This document shows positions 1-8,192 of a DNA stretch of 51,612 nucleotides, piece after piece. Location: contig JAQXGE010000027.1 in the NCBI GenBank assembly GCA_029006135.1, forward strand, positions 1-51,612, written 5' to 3'. Numbering within the stretch: position 1 is the stretch's first letter; each line of letters begins with the position of its first letter. This DNA comes from Oscillospiraceae bacterium (GTDB lineage: Bacteria > Bacillota > Clostridia > Oscillospirales > Ruminococcaceae). Under the pieces are notes generated by a model. It saw nothing but the letters and a program-made list of their open reading frames with translations. It was not told where the DNA came from and made no database searches. The translations under genes and the position numbers were made by a program.

Positions 1-132
1 GGGTTTGATTTCGGGACGGTCACAGATGAGAATATTCAGGAAGTTGAAGATTTAATCAACAACCGTCCCAGAAAATGTCTCGGCTGGAAAACTCCTGCCG
101 AAGTCTTATTGGAAAGTGTTGCACTTGGTTGA
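1..132 (+). CDS. IS30-family transposase, C-terminal end only
   Basis: The first 43 codons of the window form an open frame that enters from outside and stops with TGA at 130-132. The peptide contains LINNRPRKCLGWKTPAEV, the typical C-terminal tail of IS30-family DDE transposases (established family pattern). Only this tail is visible, so completeness and activity cannot be judged. A hairpin-rich stretch with no gene follows immediately. Confidence 0.8.
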   Translation, partial: GFDFGTVTDENIQEVEDLINNRPRKCLGWKTPAEVLLESVALG

Positions 133-253
133 CTTTCCGCCGTGGCACGGCGCAAGCCGTGACGGAGGGATTGTCATGTCGGTACTTCTGATCCCCTCAG
201 TCAAAAATCAAAGATTTTTGCCAGCTCCCCTTGGTCACCAAGGGGAGCCTTTG
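133..253. repeat. Hairpin-rich intergenic repeat next to the IS30 end
   Basis: This gap between the transposase tail and spoIVB contains three inverted repeats. One is near 143-165 (GGCACGGC/GCCGTGAC-type arms), one is an A/T hairpin at 203-220, and one is a perfect 11-bp inverted repeat at 224-248 (arms GCTCCCCTTGG and CCAAGGGGAGC, 3-nt loop). Such stacked GC-rich palindromes resemble MITE-like intergenic repeats of gut Clostridia. That reading is inference; they may also act as a 3' barrier for spoIVB, but no U-tract follows. Confidence 0.45.
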
Positions 254-1474
254 CTACGATGCCGCATCCAGCATATTTTCAATGAAAATCCCATACCCCG
301 TGGTCGGGTCATTGACGAGGACATGGGTCACGGCGCCCACAATTTTCCCATCCTGTAAAATCGGACTGCCACTCATTCCCTGTACGATTCCGCCGGTTGC
401 GGAAAGGAGGGCGGGGTCGGTGACGCGGAGCATGAGGTTGCGGTTGGGGTCCCCTGCCGTCATATTGACGCGTTCGATACGCACTTTGTAGCGATGCGGT
501 GTCGTGCCGAGCGTTGTGGTCAGAATCTCCGCCTCGCCGAGTGCGATTTCCTGCATATTAGCCACGGGCAGTTCAGTGCCCGCAATGCTGACGCCATCCG
601 CCAATTTGCCGTACACACCGGTCAGCTCATTGCTGTACACGGTCCCGAGCGCCGTACCGGAGGTGAACTCGCCTTTCAGTTCGCCGGGCGAACCGGCTGA
701 GCCTTTCACGCAGCCCGTGATGGTAACCGGCACGATTTCACCGGAAAGCAGCGGCAAATCCGTGCCGGTATCGCTGTCTGAAATGGCGTGCCCCAGTCCG
801 CCGAAAACGCCGCTCTGCGGGTCCACAAAAGTCAGTGTTCCAATGCCTGCGGAGGAATCCCGCACCCAGATGCCTGCCCGCCAGTTTTCACCGTCCCGCT
901 CCTTGACCGGTGTCAGAGCACAGCTGTGGGTAACGTTCTCTCTGCGGTAGACGATTTGAAGTGTATTCCCTCCTGCCGACGCGATTGCCTGCGTCAATTC
1001 CTCATTGGTGCGTGTCTGTACGCCGTTCACTGAGATGATAACATCCCCCAAACGCAGTCCTGCCTCTTTGGCAGGATTCCGTGTTCCCGATGCCGTGTCC
1101 AGGTCACTGAACGCCACAACGAGAGCACCGTCCGAGAACATCTTGATGCCGAAAGGCATTCCGCACGCTGTTATAACTTTTCTCTCCTCGGTGACGGTCC
1201 GCACAGTCTTGACCGGGATGCCCAGAACCGTCAGCACATGGCTGGAGCTGGATTGATCCTGCGTACTGCCCGCCGGGGCGGTGCGCGAAAACTGCGGTGA
1301 GTGCGCAGTGAGGAAGGGTATACTCTCTATCGTCAGCTCCTCGCCGGGCGCCACAGAGAAGGTATCCGGCAATGCGGCACGCAAAGCAAAAAAGCCGCTG
1401 GCAAAGAAAAGTACGGCAGTCAAAAGTACCGCAAGGAAGCGGCGAAAGAATTTGTTTGCTGTCATCGGGGACAT
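254..1474 (-). CDS. spoIVB: SpoIVB serine peptidase, sporulation signal protease
   Basis: 406 aa, close to the usual family length. An N-terminal hydrophobic anchor (about residues 10-32) is followed by a PDZ domain (about 100-190) and an S55 peptidase domain. The catalytic residues can be read: His229 in GGLGHAI, Asp353 in RVTDP and Ser368 in GMSGSPI; the Asp-Ser distance of 15 matches Bacillus SpoIVB. In sporulation SpoIVB is secreted by the forespore across the inner membrane and triggers pro-sigma-K processing by SpoIVFB (established for Bacillus). The start is chosen because a strong Shine-Dalgarno (AGGGGAGGGA) lies just upstream. The gene stands alone, divergent from a TetR-type regulator. 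Confidence 0.93.
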   Translation of the reverse strand: MSPMTANKFFRRFLAVLLTAVLFFASGFFALRAALPDTFSVAPGEELTIESIPFLTAHSPQFSRTAPAGSTQDQSSSSHVLTVLGIPVKTVRTVTEERKVITACGMPFGIKMFSDGALVVAFSDLDTASGTRNPAKEAGLRLGDVIISVNGVQTRTNEELTQAIASAGGNTLQIVYRRENVTHSCALTPVKERDGENWRAGIWVRDSSAGIGTLTFVDPQSGVFGGLGHAISDSDTGTDLPLLSGEIVPVTITGCVKGSAGSPGELKGEFTSGTALGTVYSNELTGVYGKLADGVSIAGTELPVANMQEIALGEAEILTTTLGTTPHRYKVRIERVNMTAGDPNRNLMLRVTDPALLSATGGIVQGMSGSPILQDGKIVGAVTHVLVNDPTTGYGIFIENMLDAAS

Positions 1475-1493
1475 AAGACATCCCTCCCCTTGT

Positions 1494-1521
1494 CAGTATG
1501 CGCAGGTACACGGCGTCATAC
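1494..1521 (-). promoter_or_regulatory. Candidate forespore (sigma-G-type) promoter of spoIVB
   Basis: On the minus strand GTATG (plus 1517-1521) is followed after 16 bp by CATACTG (plus 1494-1500). This resembles the Bacillus sigma-F/G pattern (gHATR, then CATWHTA), with one mismatch in the -10 and slightly short spacing. The position would give a very short leader carrying the SD. It fits the known sigma-G control of spoIVB, but two short motifs are weak evidence. Confidence 0.4.
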
Positions 1522-1589
1522 ACTGACACATTTTGACATACAAAAAAGCCAAACCGTACATTTATTGGCAAATCGAGACAGATTATATA

Positions 1590-1618
1590 TAGCCATTACA
1601 GATTTTTTGTGATATAAT
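1590..1618 (+). promoter_or_regulatory. Probable promoter of the TetR-type gene
   Basis: A perfect TATAAT lies at 1613-1618, about 50 bp before the start codon. No good -35 box is visible at 16-18 bp; TAGCCA at 1590 is the best-placed hexamer. Only the -10 is well supported. Confidence 0.45.
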
Positions 1619-1668
1619 AGGATAGCTTTTTAATGTCTATGGGCTTTCACAAACAAAGGAGTAAGAGG

Positions 1669-2259
1669 ATGTCCCGTACCAACAAGACAAAAATGTTGCT
1701 TGCCCAAAGCCTGATTGAGTTGATGAAAACCACACCGCTTGAAAAGATTTCCGTCAATGATATCGTGGAGCAGGCCGGTGTGGGCCGAAATACATTCTAC
1801 TACCATTTTGAGGACAAGTTTGCGCTGGTCAACTGGTATTTCCAGAGCGGTGTTACGCAGTTCCTTGTTGAGAGCGGGCAGTATTCCAACTGGCCGGAAC
1901 TTTTGCGCAGCATGGAAAATTATTTTCGAGAGAACAAGACATTCTACTGCAACGCGCTGTCCTATATGGGGCAAAACTGCCTGGCAGACTACATTTTCCA
2001 TTTTGTCAGTGATTTGTACGCCCAGCGCCTGGCAGATCTTAATCCGGAATCTTCGTCTCAGGAACGGCGTTTTGCGGGGGATTTTATTGCGGGTGCCTTG
2101 CTCGGATTACTTTTGCCCTGGGTTAATAATGGTATGCGCGGTGAAGGGCCTTCTGAAATCTACGGATACCTGCAAAAAATCGAGAAATACGACATTATCC
2201 AGCTTTTGGGTCCCCGCTACTGGGATAAATATGCCCCTGATAACACAGAGAAAGATTAA
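1669..2259 (+). CDS. TetR/AcrR-family transcriptional regulator
   Basis: 196 aa. The N-terminal helix-turn-helix is clear: KISVNDIVEQAGVGRNTFYY followed by HFEDKFALV, the TetR_N signature. The C-terminal part is an all-helical ligand/dimerisation domain of the type seen in DhaS-like regulators; its ligand cannot be predicted. The start at 1669 is preferred over an upstream in-frame ATG at 1633 because AAAGGAG lies 7 nt before it and the protein then begins directly with the HTH (MSRTNKTK). It is monocistronic, with its own -10 box upstream and a terminator downstream. TetR proteins often regulate a neighbour, but the divergent gene is spoIVB, which has its own control, so the target is unknown. 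Confidence 0.88.
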   Translation: MSRTNKTKMLLAQSLIELMKTTPLEKISVNDIVEQAGVGRNTFYYHFEDKFALVNWYFQSGVTQFLVESGQYSNWPELLRSMENYFRENKTFYCNALSYMGQNCLADYIFHFVSDLYAQRLADLNPESSSQERRFAGDFIAGALLGLLLPWVNNGMRGEGPSEIYGYLQKIEKYDIIQLLGPRYWDKYAPDNTEKD

Positions 2260-2271
2260 ATTACGGCATAG

Positions 2272-2318
2272 AAAAAGAACCGCACACTCGCTTTCACAGC
2301 GATGTACGGTTCTTTTTT
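2272..2318 (+). terminator. Rho-independent terminator, probably bidirectional
   Basis: AAAAAGAACCG (2272-2282) pairs with CGGTTCTTTTT (2307-2317), with an additional small hairpin inside (CGCTTTCACAGCG). T-runs on both strands suit it to end both the TetR gene and the convergent gene at 2373. Confidence 0.85.
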
Positions 2319-2372
2319 ATATCCGGTTTTGTATTGTCACAATGGCCGCGCTGCGCGGCATTTTCCTTGTTC

Positions 2373-3308
2373 TTAATCAATATGAAGTGGGAAGCCCTCC
2401 CCTTCAGGCAGGCAGCGGCCAACAGGAGCATTCGGGGTCAGCAAACTGCTGATCTGGCGAAGGTCCATTTCCCAGTCAAGGAGGAAAATGGGGACCTGGA
2501 CAACCTCCTCACGGCTGCGGACAATCTCGGTGTGCAGGGTTTGGGAGGTTTCTTCCGTCATATTGGGTTTGCGGGAATAAATGCAGAACAGACTGTACTG
2601 CGCAAGCACGTCAAGCCAGTCGGGCTGAAGTGCCTGCCCGGCATTTTCCTCGCTCAATTCCACAAGGAAGCCGAAGAACATCTGTTTTTCCCGCATCGCG
2701 CGGGCAGCCTCACAGGCTTCAGTGGTGATTTCCGGTTCATGCAGGAACAGCAGTTCCACCGTATTCACGCAGGAGCCGAGCAGAGCTGCCGTTTCCGGTG
2801 TAACCATGGCAGGATCTGCAATGATAAAGAATGCACTGAAAGGATGGCTGCGTATGATACGGACCACCTGCTCAGTAAGCGGGCAGGAAAGATACAGCGC
2901 CCAAGTATAGCTGCTGGCTTTTTCGGCTGCTGTAATGGCCTCATCAAGTCCCGGAGCATCCGCAATGGCTACGTTGCACCATGAGACATCGTGTCTTCCC
3001 TCTTTGCGGATACGGGATGCACCGTAAATGATGGAATCCACACCCAGATTGATGCCGACATTGCAGATAAGGTCCTCATTCACCTCAGCAAGCAGGCGAT
3101 GAACCAGCGTGTAATACAGGCTTTCCGTCCGTTCAAGGAGTTTCTGCGCATAATCGAAAAATCGTTTCTGCGAATCCCGCTTTGCAAGGATGGCACACAT
3201 ATCCACATAATTGCGCAGCTGGCGGAAGCCGTCATGGCGAATGTCCTGAACCGCACGGTGTGCCAGCGTCATAGCAAAGCTGCGGGTGCTCTCCAATTCA
3301 TTTCTCAA
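2373..3308 (-). CDS. Conserved-looking protein of unknown function, 311 aa
   Basis: I do not recognise this gene with confidence. It is a soluble protein with an N-terminal helical part (FRQLRNYVDMCAILAKRDSQ) and a C-terminal part alternating hydrophobic strands and helices, as in a TIM-barrel-like fold. The C-terminal stretch FLLDWEMD...GRCLPEGEGFPLHID resembles the end of some radical-SAM proteins (a DFWND...GCIAGGRRYLHI pattern), but no CxxxCxxC cluster is present. A cluster-less SAM-like relative is therefore only a speculation. The start is a TTG at 3308 preceded by AAGAGG at 9 nt; an ATG at residue 13 is the alternative. It lies 142 bp downstream of mutS2 and could be the last gene of that operon. 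Confidence 0.7.
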   Translation of the reverse strand: MRNELESTRSFAMTLAHRAVQDIRHDGFRQLRNYVDMCAILAKRDSQKRFFDYAQKLLERTESLYYTLVHRLLAEVNEDLICNVGINLGVDSIIYGASRIRKEGRHDVSWCNVAIADAPGLDEAITAAEKASSYTWALYLSCPLTEQVVRIIRSHPFSAFFIIADPAMVTPETAALLGSCVNTVELLFLHEPEITTEACEAARAMREKQMFFGFLVELSEENAGQALQPDWLDVLAQYSLFCIYSRKPNMTEETSQTLHTEIVRSREEVVQVPIFLLDWEMDLRQISSLLTPNAPVGRCLPEGEGFPLHID

Positions 3309-3450
3309 GGTTACGCGCCTCTTTCTTCACTCAAATCTTTCAATCGTTCTTTTGAATTCACAATCATTTTATATACAAAAGTATTTTAACACAGGCGCTT
3401 ACAGAGTACCATAGATAAAACCCAAAATCTGTCCGGTGTTCGGGAAATTT

Positions 3451-5826
3451 TTATTTCAGCTCCACTACAGTCACGCCGCTTTCACCCTCGCCGTAACGGC
3501 CAAGGCGGAAAGATTTAACGCCGCGATGGGTGCGCAGATGTTTTTGAATGGCATTGCGCAGCGCCCCCGTGCCGTTGCCGTGGATAATGTAGACCGTATT
3601 CTGATTGGAGAGCATCGCATGATCCAAAAAGCGGTCCACTTCGGCCAGTGCCTCCTCAACGGTATAGCCAAGAAGGTTCAGTTCCATGCTGGATTTGCGG
3701 TCATGGTTGAGTTCCACCCGTGTGCGTGTGCGGGGCGGCTCGGATTTGGCGGTTTTCTTATCCATCTTATCCGGCGCACAAAGGCCCTTGAGCGGGACCT
3801 TTGTCTTGAGGATGCCGGCGCGGACTTCTACCATGCCGTTTTTGTCAGGACGGGAAAGCACTACCGCGTGCTGGTTCAGCTCCGCAATAACCACTTCCTG
3901 CCCGACTTTGACCTCTTTGAGAGGAACAAACTGGCGCGCCGGCTGTTTTTTCTCGGTGCGGGTCAGCATAGCTTCGGTATCGCGGCGGGCAATCTCTCGT
4001 GCGCGAACAGCACGGGCTGCGGCACTGGTCTTCTCATCCTTTTGCAGCTTGCGAAGTTCGTCAGTCAGAGCATAGGCATCATTCTGCACCTGCTGAACAA
4101 GGTCGTGTGCCTTGCGGCGGGCAGCTTCAAGTTCTTCCTCACCCTGACGAATCAGGGCATCGCGCTTTTTCTCGGCGCTTTCCAGCGCGTGTTCTGCTTC
4201 ATAGCGGGCCTTTTCCGCCTCGTCCTGTGCAGCCTTGAGCTGAAGTTTAAGGTCATCGAGCTGGGCCAAAACGCTGTCAAGACGCTTGTCATCACTGGAC
4301 ATATGCCCGCGGGCGGCATCAATGACGCTCTCGGGAATGCCCAGCCGGGCACTGATGAGGAACGCATTGGACTTGCCCGGCACACCAACGCTGAGGCGGT
4401 AGGTCGGGCTGAGACTTTCAACATCAAACTCACAGCTGGCATTGACCACACCGGGGGTTTCGAGCGCATAAATTTTCAGTTCGGCATAGTGGGTCGTTGC
4501 CATGAGCAGCGTTCCCTGCCGGCGCAGACGTTCGAGAATGCTGACCGCAAGCGCCGCGCCCTCTGCGGGGTCGGTTCCTGCGCCCAGCTCGTCAAGCAGT
4601 GTGAGCGTATCCGGTCCGGCCAGTTCGAGAATTCCGGTAATGCGTTTCATGTGGCCCGAGAAGGTGGAAAGGCTCTGTTCGATGCTCTGTTCGTCACCGA
4701 TATCCACGAGGTATTCCTCAAAATGGCAGACCGTACTGCTCTCGTGCGCCGGAATGAGGAAGCCGTGCTGTGCCATTGCATTGAGCAGGCCCGCGGTTTT
4801 CAGGCTGACCGTCTTGCCGCCGGTATTGGGGCCAGTAATGACGAGGGTATCGTATTCATCCCCGAGCGCAATATCCACAGGGACAACTTTTTTCTTGTCA
4901 ATCAGCGGATGGCGTGCCTTTTTCAGGCTGAAACGGCAGCTGTCGCTGACCTGCGGCATAAAGGCATTCTGCTCAACCGCTAAGCGAGCTTTGGCGAGAA
5001 GCAAGTCAATTTGAAGCATTGCCTCATAACTGTGACTGAACTGCGGTTCAAGACTTGCCACTTGTGCAGAAAAAGCCGAGAGGATGCGGGTGATCTCCTC
5101 CTGTTCCTGCGCACGAAGCTGCATAATACGGGCATTGGCCTCCACGACTGCCGTTGGCTCAACAAACACAGTGGAGCCGCTCGATGAAACGTCGTGGATG
5201 ACACCGCCCACCTCGCCGCGGTACTCCGCCCGAACGGGAACCACATAACGGCCATTGCGGAGCGTTACCACAGCATCCTGCAAAAACTTGTTGGTTGTAG
5301 AGTTTTTGATAATATTGTCAAGCTTGGTACGGATAGAATCCTCCGTTGCGCGGATGCGGCGGCGGAGGTCATGCAGCGTGACCGAGGCGGTGTCCGCCAT
5401 CTCCTCTGAGGAGATAATGCAGTCGGTAATCTGTTTTTCCAGCACCGGCTGGGGGGCCAGCGCAAAGAAGAGGTCATCGGTGGGAAGCATATCATGGTCG
5501 GTCAGGCCGTACCACTGGGAAAGGCCGGAGAAATTGCGCAGTGCCGCGGCAATTTCAAGCAGTTCCCCCATGGAGAGGATACCGCCTTTTGCCGCATGAG
5601 CCACAATGCGGCGCACCTCGCTGACGGCGCCAAAGCGCGGACTGCCGTTTTTGAGCAGCAGCGAGTTGATGGCGTTGGTTTGGGAGAGAGCGTAGCGCTC
5701 CTCCTCCGTAGTGTCGCAAGGCTGAATCTGGCGCATCATCTCTTTGGTCTCGGCACAGGTGCAGAGTTCCACCGCACGGTTGATGATTTTGTCCAGTTCC
5801 AGCGTAGTACGATAGGAAAGGTCCAT
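3451..5826 (-). CDS. mutS2: Endonuclease MutS2 (RqcU), ribosome/DNA ATPase with Smr domain
   Basis: 791 aa, the normal family length. The N-terminal MutS core/lever regions lead to an ABC-type ATPase domain with Walker A GPNTGGKT (about residue 335), Walker B LLDELGAGTDP and the TTHYAEL switch. A charged coiled coil follows at about 520-640. The last 75 residues are an Smr nuclease domain (LNLLGYTVEEA, then IIHGNGTGALR). MutS2 proteins act on collided ribosomes or suppress homologous recombination, depending on species (established knowledge). The gene starts 10 bp after recO ends on the same strand, a common Firmicutes neighbourhood. The SD (CAGGAG) is rather far from the ATG at about 13 nt. 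Confidence 0.96.
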   Translation of the reverse strand: MDLSYRTTLELDKIINRAVELCTCAETKEMMRQIQPCDTTEEERYALSQTNAINSLLLKNGSPRFGAVSEVRRIVAHAAKGGILSMGELLEIAAALRNFSGLSQWYGLTDHDMLPTDDLFFALAPQPVLEKQITDCIISSEEMADTASVTLHDLRRRIRATEDSIRTKLDNIIKNSTTNKFLQDAVVTLRNGRYVVPVRAEYRGEVGGVIHDVSSSGSTVFVEPTAVVEANARIMQLRAQEQEEITRILSAFSAQVASLEPQFSHSYEAMLQIDLLLAKARLAVEQNAFMPQVSDSCRFSLKKARHPLIDKKKVVPVDIALGDEYDTLVITGPNTGGKTVSLKTAGLLNAMAQHGFLIPAHESSTVCHFEEYLVDIGDEQSIEQSLSTFSGHMKRITGILELAGPDTLTLLDELGAGTDPAEGAALAVSILERLRRQGTLLMATTHYAELKIYALETPGVVNASCEFDVESLSPTYRLSVGVPGKSNAFLISARLGIPESVIDAARGHMSSDDKRLDSVLAQLDDLKLQLKAAQDEAEKARYEAEHALESAEKKRDALIRQGEEELEAARRKAHDLVQQVQNDAYALTDELRKLQKDEKTSAAARAVRAREIARRDTEAMLTRTEKKQPARQFVPLKEVKVGQEVVIAELNQHAVVLSRPDKNGMVEVRAGILKTKVPLKGLCAPDKMDKKTAKSEPPRTRTRVELNHDRKSSMELNLLGYTVEEALAEVDRFLDHAMLSNQNTVYIIHGNGTGALRNAIQKHLRTHRGVKSFRLGRYGEGESGVTVVELK

Positions 5827-5836
5827 ATAATTTTGA

Positions 5837-6586
5837 TTACTCCTGATTCAAAACGGATTTTAGAAAGTCAAGGCTTTTAGGCACGCTTTCAAGATGTGCA
5901 AGCATATACTGCTCGCTCACCCGGCCGAGGGCGTTCTGACTGGGTGCGGAAAGCGTAAAATTGAAAAGTTTTTCATCCTCCGACAGGCAGATATGCCGCA
6001 GGGCATACAGCGCGCCGGGGTCAAGATTTGGGATGTGGTTGGCTTTTTGGGCGCAGTCCGCGCAGAGCAGACGTCCCTCAACCGGGTCAAGGTAGAAGTC
6101 CCCGCCCTCATAGCGGCCGCAGCCATCGCAGGCAAGCACGTTGGGCATATAACCCGCCTGAGTCATGGCACGCAGTTCGCAGATAGATTTAAGCTGGGTA
6201 AGAGGGCGTTTGTTTTCACTGATCATGTAAAACGTGTTGAGCATCAGACGAAGGAATTCCGCAGACTCCGGCGGCTCGGGAGCAAGGAGAATTGCCGTTT
6301 CCGCCAAATAAGCCGCCAATGCCATTCCTTCAACCGTTCGGCTCAGACCGTGGAACCGTCTGCTCACCGAAGCGGTGTCCACAAAGCTGCTTTTGCGTCC
6401 GACTGTTAAGGTAAATTCAGAATAGCAGAAAAGCCCGCAGCCGCTGAACAGACGATTCTTCAGCCGCAGGCTCCCCCGCGCAGAGGCAGAGATAAGACCT
6501 TTATCCGGTGAAAGAATGGTCAGAATCTGGTCGGCCTCCCCCACCCGGACCGTCCGCAGCACCAGTCCCATTGTTGTGAATTGCAT
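5837..6586 (-). CDS. recO: DNA repair protein RecO
   Basis: 249 aa. It begins with the OB-fold typical of RecO (TMGLVLRTVRVGEADQIL, then LSPDKGL) and continues with the helical domain. It carries the zinc finger common in Firmicutes RecO: CDGC near residue 153 and CADC about 22 residues later. RecO works with RecF and RecR to load RecA onto SSB-coated single-stranded DNA. The start has GGGAGG about 6 nt upstream. The first 86 bp overlap the end of the small YqzL-like gene in another frame, so translation of the two may be coupled. Confidence 0.95.
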   Translation of the reverse strand: MQFTTMGLVLRTVRVGEADQILTILSPDKGLISASARGSLRLKNRLFSGCGLFCYSEFTLTVGRKSSFVDTASVSRRFHGLSRTVEGMALAAYLAETAILLAPEPPESAEFLRLMLNTFYMISENKRPLTQLKSICELRAMTQAGYMPNVLACDGCGRYEGGDFYLDPVEGRLLCADCAQKANHIPNLDPGALYALRHICLSEDEKLFNFTLSAPSQNALGRVSEQYMLAHLESVPKSLDFLKSVLNQE

Positions 6587-6713
6587 CGTTGCCTCCCGCA
6601 GACGACTGCTGCGATTTCACATTCAGATAGTCAAGATAATCATACACACTGCCTGAAGCGGCAAACTTCTGCCACCGGGCACAACGAATCGCATCCGGGT
6701 CCGATACATTCAT
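6501..6713 (-). CDS. YqzL-like small protein overlapping recO
   Basis: 70 aa. The core WQKFAASGSVYDYLDYLNVK matches the YqzL pattern (W-x-x-F-x-x-T/S-G-x-x-x-x-Y-L-x-Y), a short Firmicutes protein of unknown function usually encoded just before recO, exactly its position here. The start is well supported by GAAGGAGG 8 nt upstream. The gene ends 86 bp inside recO. The last ~28 residues are a glycine-rich, low-complexity tail that is simply the recO start read in another frame, so only the first ~45 residues are likely under selection as a YqzL domain. Confidence 0.75.
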   Translation of the reverse strand: MNVSDPDAIRCARWQKFAASGSVYDYLDYLNVKSQQSSAGGNDAIHNNGTGAADGPGGGGRPDSDHSFTG

Positions 6714-6802
6714 GGCCGGTTCCTCCTTCTTTCAGGTTAGGATACCACCCATATTACTCCCAGATACATGGAAATGTTGTCCAAGCGTGATGCGGCAGTT
6801 GT

Positions 6803-7720
6803 TTACGGCTTGGCAAAGCCGAGGTTATCGAGCATACGATCGCTGTCACGCCAGTCCTCACGCACTTTAACCCAGCATTGCAGGTTAACGCGAGCGCCGA
6901 GGAGTTCCTCACAGTCAAGGCGCGCGGCCGTTGCAATCTTTTTGAGCATCTGACCACCCTTGCCGATAATCATGCCTTTATGGCTCTTGCGCTCACAGCA
7001 GATTTCCACCTGAATATCAATGAGGTCCTGGTCGGGACGCTCCTTAAAACTCTCCACCGTGACAGCGATGCCGTGGGGAATTTCATCCCGCATATAAAGC
7101 AGAGCTTTTTCCCGCACAAGTTCGGCCACGAGTTCTTTCTCGGGCATATCGGTAAAAGCCTCATCGTCAAAATAATGCGGGCCGGGGTTGGCATAGGCAT
7201 CCAGCATCGGGAAAAGTGCCTCACAGCCGGTACCGTCCTTTGCGCTGACCGCGGTGATCGCGTCAAAAACCCCGAACGCTTCAATCTGCTTTTTGCGGGC
7301 TTCCAGTGCAGCGAAATCCGTGAGCAAATCCACCTTGTTGATGACCGCGATGGCCGGGCCTGCTTTGCGGAGTGCTTCCACCATATTCAGTTCCGAGTCA
7401 GTAAACTCCCCCGCAGGCTCAAAGAGCATGAGGGTGACGTCCACATCTTTCAGACTGGCCGAGGCGGTCTGGGTCATCCGGGAATCCAGTCGGTTGCGCG
7501 GCTTATGGATGCCGGGGGTGTCGAGCAAGACATACTGCACCGGGCCTTTTGTGATGATGCCGGTGATACGGCTGCGGGTTGTCTGGGGCTTTTGGGTCAC
7601 GATTGCGACCTTTTCCCCAACCAGATGGTTGGTCAGGCTGGATTTGCCGACATTGGGCCGGCCGACCAGCGCCACAAAAACGCTGGAGGTTTCGGGATTA
7701 TTGGGAATTGTTTTTGGCAT
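6803..7720 (-). CDS. era: GTPase Era, 30S ribosome assembly
   Basis: 305 aa, the usual length. The GTP-binding motifs are G1 GRPNVGKS, G3 DTPGIH, G4 NKVD and G5 SAKDGTG. The C-terminal KH domain has the GKGG turn (IIGKGGQMLKKIA). Era binds the 3' end of 16S rRNA and promotes small-subunit maturation. The start codon lies inside the end of dgkA (23-bp overlap), and the neighbours ybeY, dgkA and recO are the classic Firmicutes context. Confidence 0.97.
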   Translation of the reverse strand: MPKTIPNNPETSSVFVALVGRPNVGKSSLTNHLVGEKVAIVTQKPQTTRSRITGIITKGPVQYVLLDTPGIHKPRNRLDSRMTQTASASLKDVDVTLMLFEPAGEFTDSELNMVEALRKAGPAIAVINKVDLLTDFAALEARKKQIEAFGVFDAITAVSAKDGTGCEALFPMLDAYANPGPHYFDDEAFTDMPEKELVAELVREKALLYMRDEIPHGIAVTVESFKERPDQDLIDIQVEICCERKSHKGMIIGKGGQMLKKIATAARLDCEELLGARVNLQCWVKVREDWRDSDRMLDNLGFAKP

Positions 7721-8192
7721 TTGTATTCTCTTTCTTGTTAAATCGGAAAATAAACCAGAACGCGGCAGTGAGCGACACGCACCAGCAAAAAACAGACAGC
7801 GGACTGGCCGTCACACGCGACCAGAGCAGGTGCAGCGTTTCGGCACGGCCAAACAGACAGACACCGACCACCACGGCTCCCACAGCGGTGACGAGAACGC
7901 CACCGGCCGCCATGTCTTTTGCGGCACCGGCGCTCCACCAGTGTGTGGTATCCGGTTTGTCCACCGCGCGCTCCACCGCAGAGTTCATGAGTTCCATGCC
8001 CAGCATGGCGAACACACAGATTGCAAGCAGTGACACTTCCACACGGTTCAGTTCCGCAAGGTACGCCGCCGCAAAAACGTAGACCGCAGCGCACAAATGA
8101 AAGCGGAAATTGCGTTCCTCGCGCAGCGCCGCGCAGATACCGTTCCACGCGTAGACAAAGCCGCGCAGGAAACGTATGAGGTCAGATTTCAT
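7698..8192 (-). CDS. dgkA: Undecaprenol/diacylglycerol kinase (DgkA family)
   Basis: 164 aa integral membrane kinase. The family signature is visible: conserved Glu in GMELMNSAVERAVDK and AKDMAAGGV, with hydrophobic segments around and after them. The C-terminus carries an extra pair of hydrophobic segments (about 95-115 and 128-150). In Gram-positives this family phosphorylates undecaprenol to recycle the cell-wall lipid carrier. It overlaps ybeY at its start and era at its end, so the three genes are probably translated in concert. Confidence 0.93.
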   Translation of the reverse strand: MKSDLIRFLRGFVYAWNGICAALREERNFRFHLCAAVYVFAAAYLAELNRVEVSLLAICVFAMLGMELMNSAVERAVDKPDTTHWWSAGAAKDMAAGGVLVTAVGAVVVGVCLFGRAETLHLLWSRVTASPLSVFCWCVSLTAAFWFIFRFNKKENTNAKNNSQ

